Shown: piece by piece, positions 25,100 through 31,981 of the stretch
Layout: each line of letters begins with the position of its first letter
How positions within the stretch are numbered: position 1 is the stretch's first letter
NCBI GenBank assembly: GCA_022571715.1
Contig: JACZXH010000015.1
Span: forward strand, 1-54,174
From: Bacteroidota bacterium
Lineage (GTDB): Bacteria; Bacteroidota; Bacteroidia; Cytophagales; Cyclobacteriaceae
Length of the DNA stretch: 54,174 nucleotides
Direction of reading: 5' to 3'
The notes under the pieces: model-generated
What the model was told of the DNA's origin: nothing
Database searches by the model: none
The model's input: the letters and a program-made list of their open reading frames with translations, nothing else
Program-made: the position numbers and the translations under genes

Positions 25100-25816
25100 T
25101 TATATTTTCAGCTCTCTGAGATAAAGTTGAATGGTATTTTCAAGCCCAAAATATAACGCATCACAAATCAAGGCATGGCCGATAGATACCTCGTGAAGAT
25201 AAGGGATGCCTTCGCAAAAATATCTGAGATTATGAAGGTCAAGGTCATGACCGGCATTAATGCTCAAGCCAAGAGATCTGGCAAATTCCGCTGCATTAAT
25301 GTATGGAGCCACTGTTTTTTGCCTGTCAGAATGATACCCGTTGGCGTAGGGTTCGGTATATAATTCGATCCGGTCTGCACCGGCCAGGGCTGCTCCTTCA
25401 ATCATTATTTTTCTGGTATCAGAAAAAACCGACACCCTGGATGCATCTTTTTTTAGCTCAAAAATTACTTCTTTCAGAAAGGATGCTTGTTTAACCGTAT
25501 CCCATCCAGCATTGGATGTAAGCACACCAGGTGGATCGGGAACAAGTGTCGCCTGCATAGGTTTAACCTTCTTAATAATTTCAATGTAACGCTCATCCGG
25601 AAATCCTTCAATATTATATTCTGTGGTTATCACTTCCCTTATCCCTATTACATCATCATAGGTAATGTGCCTTTCGTCAGGTCTCGGATGCACGGTAATT
25701 CCCTGGGCACCGAATCGTTGACAATCTACCGCCGCTTTTATCACATCCGGATTGTTGCCACCCCTGGCATTTCGCAGCGTAGCAATTTTATTAATGTTTA
25801 CGCTTAATCTGGTCAT
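25100..25816 (-). CDS. pdxJ: Pyridoxine 5'-phosphate synthase
   Basis: PdxJ joins 3-amino-2-oxopropyl phosphate and 1-deoxyxylulose 5-phosphate to give pyridoxine 5'-phosphate, the last ring-forming step of the DXP-dependent vitamin B6 pathway. The 238-residue TIM barrel shows [68 protein letters not shown] and [16 protein letters not shown], all conserved. The gene starts within 50 bases of the divergent yqeY promoter. Its presence implies B6 synthesis de novo by the DXP route. Confidence 0.95.
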   Translation of the reverse strand: MTRLSVNINKIATLRNARGGNNPDVIKAAVDCQRFGAQGITVHPRPDERHITYDDVIGIREVITTEYNIEGFPDERYIEIIKKVKPMQATLVPDPPGVLTSNAGWDTVKQASFLKEVIFELKKDASRVSVFSDTRKIMIEGAALAGADRIELYTEPYANGYHSDRQKTVAPYINAAEFARSLGLSINAGHDLDLHNLRYFCEGIPYLHEVSIGHALICDALYFGLENTIQLYLRELKI

Positions 25817-25843
25817 TGAATTTTATATTCTTTTATACCTTTG
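25815..25843 (+). promoter_or_regulatory. Candidate promoter for the yqeY-cvpA transcript
   Basis: The stretch holds ATTG (25815-25818), 17 bases, then TACCTTTG (25836-25843). This closely fits the Bacteroidota -33 TTTG / -7 TAnnTTTG arrangement, with slightly short spacing. It lies 37 bases before the yqeY start and overlaps the first codon of the divergent pdxJ. Confidence 0.5.
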
Positions 25844-25879
25844 ACAAAGTTAGTTATTTAGATTAAATAGGGAATTACC

Positions 25880-26332
25880 ATGAGCTTAAAAGCGCAGATT
25901 GAGTCTGACATCAAAAATGCAATGCTTGCGAAAAATAAGCTGGAATTGCTCGCATTACGGGCCATCAAATCCGCAATTTTAATTGCAGAAACTGAAAAAG
26001 GAGCCCAAGGCAGCATTTCGCACGAGTCGGAAGTAAAATTGCTAATGAAAGCGACCAAACAGCGAAAAGATTCTGCTGAAGTTTACCATACCCAAAATCG
26101 GCAGGATCTCGCGGATAAAGAACTTGCGGAGCTGGATGTAATCAACCGCTACCTGCCGAAGCAAATGTCGGAAGACAAAATCAGAGAAGAACTTAAATTA
26201 ATTATTGAAAAAACTGGTGCAAACAGCCCGGCAGATATGGGTAAAGTGATGGGAATTGCCACAAAACAATTTGCTGGTAAAGCCGACGGAAAAACAATTT
26301 CGATACTTGCAAAGTCTCTATTATCAAACTAA
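25880..26332 (+). CDS. yqeY: GatB/YqeY-domain protein
   Basis: The 150-residue protein is helical throughout and matches the YqeY family: SLKAQIESDIKNAMLAKNKLELLALRAIKSAI, then KQRKDSAEVYHTQNRQDLADKELAELDVINRYLPKQMS (here read in two parts) and a C-terminal ADMGKVMGIATKQFAGKADG. The last part resembles the tRNA-binding tail of GatB of the amidotransferase GatCAB, which is why the family is thought to touch tRNA. Its role is not established. It begins a plus-strand run with cvpA only 6 bases away. Confidence 0.92.
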   Translation: MSLKAQIESDIKNAMLAKNKLELLALRAIKSAILIAETEKGAQGSISHESEVKLLMKATKQRKDSAEVYHTQNRQDLADKELAELDVINRYLPKQMSEDKIREELKLIIEKTGANSPADMGKVMGIATKQFAGKADGKTISILAKSLLSN

Positions 26333-26338
26333 ACCCGA

Positions 26339-26875
26339 ATGAAAACAGTCGATATCATATTGCTGATTATTCTAGGATTGGGCGCCATACAGGGGTTCAG
26401 AAAAGGACTGATCATGGAAATCGTCTCCATTGTAGCTTTTGTACTGGCAATCATCGGTGGTTTTAAATTACTTCATACTGGAATTGACTTGCTTCGCGAT
26501 TATTTTCATCTAGCAGGCAAAATGCTTCCATATCTTTCATTTCTGATCATTTTTATAGGCATCATTATTCTGATAAACCTTCTTGGTAAAGCTGTAAAAA
26601 ATGTATTGGATATGACCTTACTGGGAAGTTTTGACAATTTTGTCGGCGCTGTACTGGGTATTGTTAAATGGACATTCGGCCTTTCGGTGCTCATCTGGAT
26701 ATTTACTTATTTTGAAATAAATATCCTGGAAAATTATGTAGACAACACGATAATATATCCCATGGTATCTTCATTTGCTCCGAAAGTGGTGGAATATATT
26801 GCTGTTTTTCTGCCTTTTGCAGATGATATCTTTTCGTCAGTAGAGAAAATAAGCTTGCTCGTATTGTATCTGTAA
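26339..26875 (+). CDS. CvpA-family membrane protein
   Basis: This 178-residue protein begins TVDIILLIILGLGAIQGFRKGLIMEIVSIV, the typical CvpA first helix with its GxxxGFxxGL pattern. Three more hydrophobic helices follow (VLAIIGGFKLL, LSFLIIFIGIIILINLLG, AVLGIVKWTFGLSVLIWIF). CvpA was first found through colicin V production in E. coli and is linked to envelope integrity; the mechanism is unknown. It lies 6 bases after yqeY, so the two are cotranscribed. The C-terminus is short and likely faces the cytoplasm or periplasm. Confidence 0.9.
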   Translation: MKTVDIILLIILGLGAIQGFRKGLIMEIVSIVAFVLAIIGGFKLLHTGIDLLRDYFHLAGKMLPYLSFLIIFIGIIILINLLGKAVKNVLDMTLLGSFDNFVGAVLGIVKWTFGLSVLIWIFTYFEINILENYVDNTIIYPMVSSFAPKVVEYIAVFLPFADDIFSSVEKISLLVLYL

Positions 26876-26944
26876 GTACGCAAAGCTTGTTTACCGCAAT
26901 TTTTGTTTATTTTGCATTATTCTTAATTAACATTAATCGGTTAA

Positions 26945-27703
26945 ATGGATATCAAAATTCATAAAGAAGGAGAATTCCAGTTTGTAGATGAAGGCAAAGG
27001 AAATGTCATCCTGTTGCTGCATGGACTATTTGGTGCGTTAAGTAACTGGATTGGTGTTGTGAGACACTTTTCAAAAAAATACAGGGTGCTGATCCCTATG
27101 CTTCCTATTTATGAGATGAATATGAAAAAACCTGATCTTGAAGGGCTTGTGGATTTTTTAGAAAAATTCATCGCATTTAAAGATATCAATGAAATGATCC
27201 TGATGGGAAATTCACTGGGTGGTCATTTAGGCCTTATCTATACATTGCGGCATCAACATATGCATATGGTCAGACAACTTGTACTTACTGGTAGTTCCGG
27301 CCTTTTTGAGAATTCTATGGGAGGATCTTTTCCACGAAGGGGGTCATACGAATATATTAAGGAAAGGGTCGAATATACTTTTTTCCATCCTGAAACAGCC
27401 AAAAAAGAACTCGTTGATGAAGTATTTGATACTACAAGAAGCATACCGAAATGCCTGAAGATCGTTTCAATTGCCAAATCCGCCCAGCGGCACAATATGG
27501 CGAAAGACATCACTCGGATTAAAGTACCTACTTTACTCATTTGGGGATTGAACGATACGATCACCCCACCGATGGTTGCGCACGAGTTCAATAACCTGAT
27601 CCCTAATTCGAAACTTAGGTTTATTGATAACTGTTGTCATGCGCCAATGATGGAGTATCCTGATAAATTCAATAAAATATTAGAAAATAATTTAATAACA
27701 TAA
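26945..27703 (+). CDS. Alpha/beta hydrolase
   Basis: This 252-residue soluble hydrolase has VILLLHGLFGALSNWIGV (oxyanion HG at about 26-27), nucleophile elbow LMGNSLGGHLGL with S90, acid in IWGLNDTITPP and the catalytic His in DNCCHAPMMEYPD. It resembles the meta-cleavage-product/epoxide-hydrolase branch, but no substrate can be given. The next gene, a CBS protein, begins 18 bases downstream and then nadK follows 26 bases later, so the three probably form one transcript. This hydrolase-CBS-nadK order places it in a housekeeping and not a degradative setting. Confidence 0.88.
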   Translation: MDIKIHKEGEFQFVDEGKGNVILLLHGLFGALSNWIGVVRHFSKKYRVLIPMLPIYEMNMKKPDLEGLVDFLEKFIAFKDINEMILMGNSLGGHLGLIYTLRHQHMHMVRQLVLTGSSGLFENSMGGSFPRRGSYEYIKERVEYTFFHPETAKKELVDEVFDTTRSIPKCLKIVSIAKSAQRHNMAKDITRIKVPTLLIWGLNDTITPPMVAHEFNNLIPNSKLRFIDNCCHAPMMEYPDKFNKILENNLIT

Positions 27704-27721
27704 CACAAAGACAAAAAGAAC

Positions 27722-28387
27722 ATGATTGCAGAGGAATTAATCAATCACATGATCCCGCCACTTAAATTGTCCGATTCGGCAGAAAAAGCCATTTCCTGGA
27801 TGGAAGAAATGAGATGCAAACAACTTCCGGTGGTTGAAAAAAACAAATTCATTGGCCTTATTTCGGAAGAAATAATTCTTGAACACAATAATATTGACAA
27901 TACGTTATCGGCTTTCGAACTCACAGGGCTCAATTGTGTTGTAAACATTGACCAGCATTTTTACGATGTAATAAAAATAGCTTCTGACCATAACGTGCAG
28001 CTTGTTTCAGTGCAGGACGAAAACCACGAGTATTGTGGGGTCATTACCGTGCAAGACACCATTTCATCCTTTGCCCAAACCGCCTCTGTACAGGCCAAAG
28101 GTGCAATTCTTGTACTATCAATGGATGAAAGAGACTACTCATTATCGGAAATCAGCAGACTTATTGAAGAGGAAGGAGCTAAAATATTGGGCAGTACCAT
28201 ACGCGATGACAGTTCTGATCCACAGAAATTAAAGCTTACTATCAAAATAAATCAAACAAGTTTATCCCGTATTGTAGCTACACTGGAACGGTTCGACTAC
28301 AAAATCATCGCACGATTTCAGGAACCTAAAGTCATCGACGCAGATAAAGAACGGCTTGACATCCTTCTCAGGTATCTGAATATTTAA
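27722..28387 (+). CDS. CBS-domain protein with ACT-like C-terminus
   Basis: The 221-residue protein has two CBS motifs in the first ~115 residues (LINHMIPPLKLSDSAEKAI with KQLPVVEKNKFIGLISEE, then HFYDVIKIASDHNVQLVSVQ with YCGVITVQDT). A second part from about residue 130 (AILVLSMDERDYSLSEISRL, then LKLTIKINQTSLSRIVATLE) has the strand-helix pattern of an ACT-type ligand domain. CBS pairs bind adenine nucleotides, so the protein probably senses energy state or a metabolite. It lies between a hydrolase and nadK; regulation of NAD phosphorylation or of the next operon is a guess. No catalytic domain is attached. Confidence 0.85.
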   Translation: MIAEELINHMIPPLKLSDSAEKAISWMEEMRCKQLPVVEKNKFIGLISEEIILEHNNIDNTLSAFELTGLNCVVNIDQHFYDVIKIASDHNVQLVSVQDENHEYCGVITVQDTISSFAQTASVQAKGAILVLSMDERDYSLSEISRLIEEEGAKILGSTIRDDSSDPQKLKLTIKINQTSLSRIVATLERFDYKIIARFQEPKVIDADKERLDILLRYLNI

Positions 28388-28413
28388 AATTACGTATTTA
28401 CAAATTCCTTTAA

Positions 28414-29286
28414 ATGATAGTAGGTGTACATGGTAAGAGTTTTAAGAAACGGGGAGGAGCTGTTGTCGATGAAGTGTTTCGCATACTGGAAAGTCATAAA
28501 ACCACCATACGTGTCTCTGAACAATTTGATGAAATTCTAAGGTTGTCGCATCTGGACAGAAATTACGAAGTTTATTCTCACGAAGATGACGGAAACAAAC
28601 TGGATTTTCTTTTTTCATTAGGAGGAGATGGCACATTGCTGGAGGCACTTACGCATGTAAACAAGGCAGAAACACCCATACTTGGAATAAACACCGGACG
28701 ACTTGGTTACCTTGCAACCATATCAAGGAATAATGTAAAAGAGGCGATTCAGGCCATTTATGATAATACTTATGAATTAGATGAACGAATTTTGATACAT
28801 CTGGAAGATCCAGGGGTTCTGTTTAACGGCCTGAATTTTGCGCTTAATGATTTTACAATTGTAAAGAAGGACACTTCTTCAATGATTTTTGTCCGTGCAT
28901 ATGTTGATGGTGAATTTATGAATTCCTATTGGGCCGATGGCTTAATAACGGCCACACCCACTGGGTCGACGGGTTATTCGTTAAGCTGCGGGGGTCCTTT
29001 GATTATGCCCCATTCTGATAATTTTGTATTAACCCCTGTGGCGCCGCATAATCTTTCTGCTCGACCTATGGTTTTATCTGCACGTAGCAGGATCACATTT
29101 GAAATAAGAGGTCGAGCAGAAAATGTAATGATATCGTTGGATTCCAGATCACTGATAATCCCTTCTGGCACAAAACTAAGCATTCGTAAAGAGCGGTTCA
29201 AAGCTAAACTGGTGAAAATGAGGGGATACAGTAATTTTGATACATTACGGCAAAAACTTAACTGGGGTTTGGATGTCAGGAATTAA
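28414..29286 (+). CDS. nadK: NAD kinase
   Basis: NadK phosphorylates NAD to NADP. The 290-residue protein has the hallmark GGDGTLLEAL (70-79), GINTGRLGYLAT, the NE/ND motif as NDFTIVKKDTSSM, and the conserved WADGLITATPTGSTGYSLSCGGP (in the family one continuous NAD-binding stretch). The C-terminal VMISLDSR matches the usual VxxDG-type ending. Length is normal. It ends the plus-strand run from the hydrolase at 26945; a 68-base gap with poor promoter signals separates it from the barrel gene. Confidence 0.95.
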   Translation: MIVGVHGKSFKKRGGAVVDEVFRILESHKTTIRVSEQFDEILRLSHLDRNYEVYSHEDDGNKLDFLFSLGGDGTLLEALTHVNKAETPILGINTGRLGYLATISRNNVKEAIQAIYDNTYELDERILIHLEDPGVLFNGLNFALNDFTIVKKDTSSMIFVRAYVDGEFMNSYWADGLITATPTGSTGYSLSCGGPLIMPHSDNFVLTPVAPHNLSARPMVLSARSRITFEIRGRAENVMISLDSRSLIIPSGTKLSIRKERFKAKLVKMRGYSNFDTLRQKLNWGLDVRN

Positions 29287-29354
29287 TTATTGTTAATTGT
29301 AATTTGAATAAGTAATATTGTCTAATTTTTGAACTGTTGGCTTATTAGTAATCC

Positions 29355-30428
29355 ATGAGAAAGGCCTTATATTTTTTACTCTTTATGATAATTTGTACTC
29401 TGGTAACAGAAAATTCATGTGCCCAATTTAACCGGAGGAAAATTAAAAAAAACAACAAACAGATGTCCAAATTCAAGGGATATAAAAATGCTTTTACAAG
29501 ACAAAAGCAATACGCCACGGTTGGATTTTCAATCAATGCCCTGAATTATTTTGGTGACCTGTCACCACTGCGTGGTGCAGCAAGTACTGATATTTCATTT
29601 ACCAGGCCGGGGTTCAGCTTGTGGGGTACCTACCGGTTCGGACCCCGATACACTGCAGAAGCTGCCTATACGTGGGGTACGGTAAGCGGTTCTGATTTTA
29701 AGTCGGCAGATCCAACTGGTGAAAATGCCGTGTTCAGATATATCCGGAACCTGAGCTTTAGAAACAGAATACACGAACTATCGGCATTGTTTGTGGTTGA
29801 CTATTTCGAAAACAACGCCACTTACATCAGCAGGGTCAAAATTACGCCGTATGCATTTATCGGAATTGCAGTATTTTACCATAATCCTGAAGCAAAAGTG
29901 AATCAGGCGAGTACACTCGCTGAAGCAGGGCAATGGGTAAAACTCAAACCACTTGGCACAGAAGGGCAGAATAGTGATAAGTATAATATTAAATCGTACA
30001 AAAATCTGCAAGTGGCCATTCCATTTGGAATCGGGGCTCGGTACCGGCTTAACCAAGCACTTGATTTATCATTTCAGTTCGGAATAAGATATTTATTTTT
30101 CGATTATATAGATGATGTAAGCAGCAGCTTCGTGGACCTTGGCGAACTTGATTCCGACCTGGCCAGAGAATTTTCCGACCGATCAAGAGAATTAACATCT
30201 GCAATATCAAATATTCCAAGGGATTTTAACGTTATTGATGCATTTACGGGTAATCAGACTTATATAGGAGCCGATGGAAATACTTACGACGTTTTTGCCG
30301 GATACGGTAGTGATACACATCCGGACAACGTCCGAGGTAATGAAAACGATAATGATCTTCTTCTGTTCACACAGATACGGATTGCATACATTCTTGGAGG
30401 ATCATTCCGCAGAGCTAAATACAGGTAG
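29355..30428 (+). CDS. DUF6089-type outer-membrane beta-barrel protein
   Basis: The 357-residue protein has a signal peptide ending SCA-Q and a basic linker (RRKIKKNNKQ). A barrel-like series of alternating strands then begins with VGFSINALNYFGDLSPLRG, the DUF6089 hallmark. Later strands include AIPFGIGARYRLNQALDLSFQ, where the 'PFGIGARY' pattern is common to OmpA/OmpW-type small barrels. It also carries an insertion rich in Asp/Asn near the C-terminus (about 290-340) and ends in strand IAYILGGSFRRAKYR. Function is unknown. The next gene is a shorter paralogue 30 bases downstream, and uppS-bamA follow. Confidence 0.82.
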   Translation: MRKALYFLLFMIICTLVTENSCAQFNRRKIKKNNKQMSKFKGYKNAFTRQKQYATVGFSINALNYFGDLSPLRGAASTDISFTRPGFSLWGTYRFGPRYTAEAAYTWGTVSGSDFKSADPTGENAVFRYIRNLSFRNRIHELSALFVVDYFENNATYISRVKITPYAFIGIAVFYHNPEAKVNQASTLAEAGQWVKLKPLGTEGQNSDKYNIKSYKNLQVAIPFGIGARYRLNQALDLSFQFGIRYLFFDYIDDVSSSFVDLGELDSDLAREFSDRSRELTSAISNIPRDFNVIDAFTGNQTYIGADGNTYDVFAGYGSDTHPDNVRGNENDNDLLLFTQIRIAYILGGSFRRAKYR

Positions 30429-30458
30429 TTCATCATTACAACAAACATCCGGAAATCT

Positions 30459-31151
30459 TTGAAATATATTATCCGAACCATAGCGATTATTCTTATTTAC
30501 GGAGGTGTCGCCACTACACCTTCAAAAGCACAGATTGATGAGATCGGATTTGGCCTTGGAGGGCTTTCCTATACCGGAGATCTTGTGAGAGGATATAAAT
30601 TACTACAAAACAAACCTGCCGGCACATTTTTCATCAGACATAACATAAATGATCATGTTTCACTAAGATATGCTGTAACGGGCGGTATATTATCTGGAGG
30701 TGACGCAAACAACCCCGTTGATCCATTTGCCGTACAGCGGAATGCCTCATTCCGCATCACCATTGTAGAGTTGTCAATCATGATGGAATATCATTTTCTT
30801 GATTTCAAATCGGGGTCAGCCCTAACGCGATTTTCGCCATATTTTGCAGGTGGTATAGCCTTGTTTGGAATGTCGGGGAGTAATGAAAAGCCCGAACCAT
30901 ACAGCAGTTTTCAGCCTGCTATCCCGCTCAGTCTGGGCTTGAAGTATATTGTAAATCCCAAGTGGATGGTGGGAATTGAATTCGGCATACGAAATCTTTT
31001 TACCGATTGGCTCGATAATGTATCGGAAGGCGATCCTCTCAAAAAAAACTATCAATACGGAAACTGGTATGATAACGACACCTATTATTTTACAGGTTTT
31101 ACACTGAATTATGCTTTCTACCGTATTCCGTGCCCATTTCCTTATCACTGA
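30459..31151 (+). CDS. Outer-membrane beta-barrel protein, paralogue of the preceding gene
   Basis: This 230-residue protein shares the N-terminal pattern of its neighbour (FGLGGLSYTGDLVRG versus FSINALNYFGDLSPLRG) and the barrel strands PYFAGGIALFG and PLSLGLKYIVNPKWMVGIEFGIR. A signal peptide ends near PSKAQ. Translation likely starts at TTG 30459, as that codon opens a good signal sequence (KYIIRTIAIILIYGGVA) and no ATG lies in range. The pair looks like a tandem duplication with the second copy lacking the long acidic insertion. Role unknown; the position before bamA suggests envelope biogenesis, by inference. Confidence 0.8.
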   Translation: MKYIIRTIAIILIYGGVATTPSKAQIDEIGFGLGGLSYTGDLVRGYKLLQNKPAGTFFIRHNINDHVSLRYAVTGGILSGGDANNPVDPFAVQRNASFRITIVELSIMMEYHFLDFKSGSALTRFSPYFAGGIALFGMSGSNEKPEPYSSFQPAIPLSLGLKYIVNPKWMVGIEFGIRNLFTDWLDNVSEGDPLKKNYQYGNWYDNDTYYFTGFTLNYAFYRIPCPFPYH

Positions 31152-31184
31152 CCAACTCAACCGAATTTCATAATATTTAACATA

Positions 31185-31218
31185 ATTGGATTATATCGGG
31201 TAATTACCTTTAATTTTG
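31185..31218 (+). promoter_or_regulatory. Candidate promoter for uppS-bamA-ompH
   Basis: ATTG at 31185-31188 and TAATTTTG at 31211-31218, with 22 bases between, fit the Bacteroidota -33/-7 pattern. The -7 box lies 14 bases before the uppS ATG. That would make a very short leader. Confidence 0.45.
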
Positions 31219-31232
31219 CCTGTCTTTTAGTT

Positions 31233-31967
31233 ATGAAAGAAAATACTGACTTCTACAATTTACCCACTCATATAGCCGTTATAATGGATGGCAACGGGAG
31301 GTGGGCTAAAAACAGAGGAGCAGCTCGGATTTTTGGACACAAAAACGCAATCAAAGCCGTAAGAGAGATTACAGAAGGATGTGCCGAAATCGGCATTAAA
31401 TACCTTACACTCTATGCCTTTTCGACCGAAAACTGGAACCGCCCCAGGAAAGAAGTCAGCGGGTTGATGGAGCTTCTTGTGTTTACGCTTAGAAATGAGC
31501 TAAAGACGCTGACGCGAAACAATGTAAGATTAAAAACCATAGGTGATATGTCACTTCTTCCAGAAGCCTGCCAGAATGAATTGCTAGAAGTAATGGATGA
31601 AACTAAGAACAATGACAGGTTGACTTTAATTCTGGCATTGAACTATAGTGGAAGATGGGAACTGACTGAAGCAGTGAAAAAAATAGCAACAAAAGTAAGT
31701 GCCGGTGAATTGGATATTAATTCAATTGATACAAATACCATATCGGAACATTTAAACGACTCTATTCCGGACCCGGAATTGCTGATAAGAACAAGTGGTG
31801 AAATGCGGATAAGTAATTTTTTATTGTGGCAAATTGCTTATACTGAGCTCTTTTTCACACCAAAATTATGGCCTGATTTCCGAAAAGCTGATTTGATCGA
31901 AGCACTGAATGAATATCAAAAGAGAGATAGGCGTTTTGGAAGAATTAGTGAACACGTAAAAACCTAA
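31233..31967 (+). CDS. uppS: Undecaprenyl diphosphate synthase (isoprenyl transferase)
   Basis: UppS chains isopentenyl diphosphate onto farnesyl diphosphate to make the C55 carrier for peptidoglycan and O-antigen. The 244-residue protein has HIAVIMDGNGRWAKNRG with the catalytic Asp19, FGHKNAIKAVREI, YLTLYAFSTENWNRP, LALNYSGRWEL and LIRTSGEMRISNFLLWQIAY, all cis-prenyltransferase motifs. The fourth motif usually reads RTSGExR(I/L)SNF; here x is Met. It is 14 bases before bamA, so the operon order uppS-bamA-ompH-ompH is the one common in Bacteroidota and links cell-wall carrier synthesis with outer-membrane assembly. Confidence 0.96.
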   Translation: MKENTDFYNLPTHIAVIMDGNGRWAKNRGAARIFGHKNAIKAVREITEGCAEIGIKYLTLYAFSTENWNRPRKEVSGLMELLVFTLRNELKTLTRNNVRLKTIGDMSLLPEACQNELLEVMDETKNNDRLTLILALNYSGRWELTEAVKKIATKVSAGELDINSIDTNTISEHLNDSIPDPELLIRTSGEMRISNFLLWQIAYTELFFTPKLWPDFRKADLIEALNEYQKRDRRFGRISEHVKT

Positions 31968-31981
31968 TTAATTGGTAGAGC

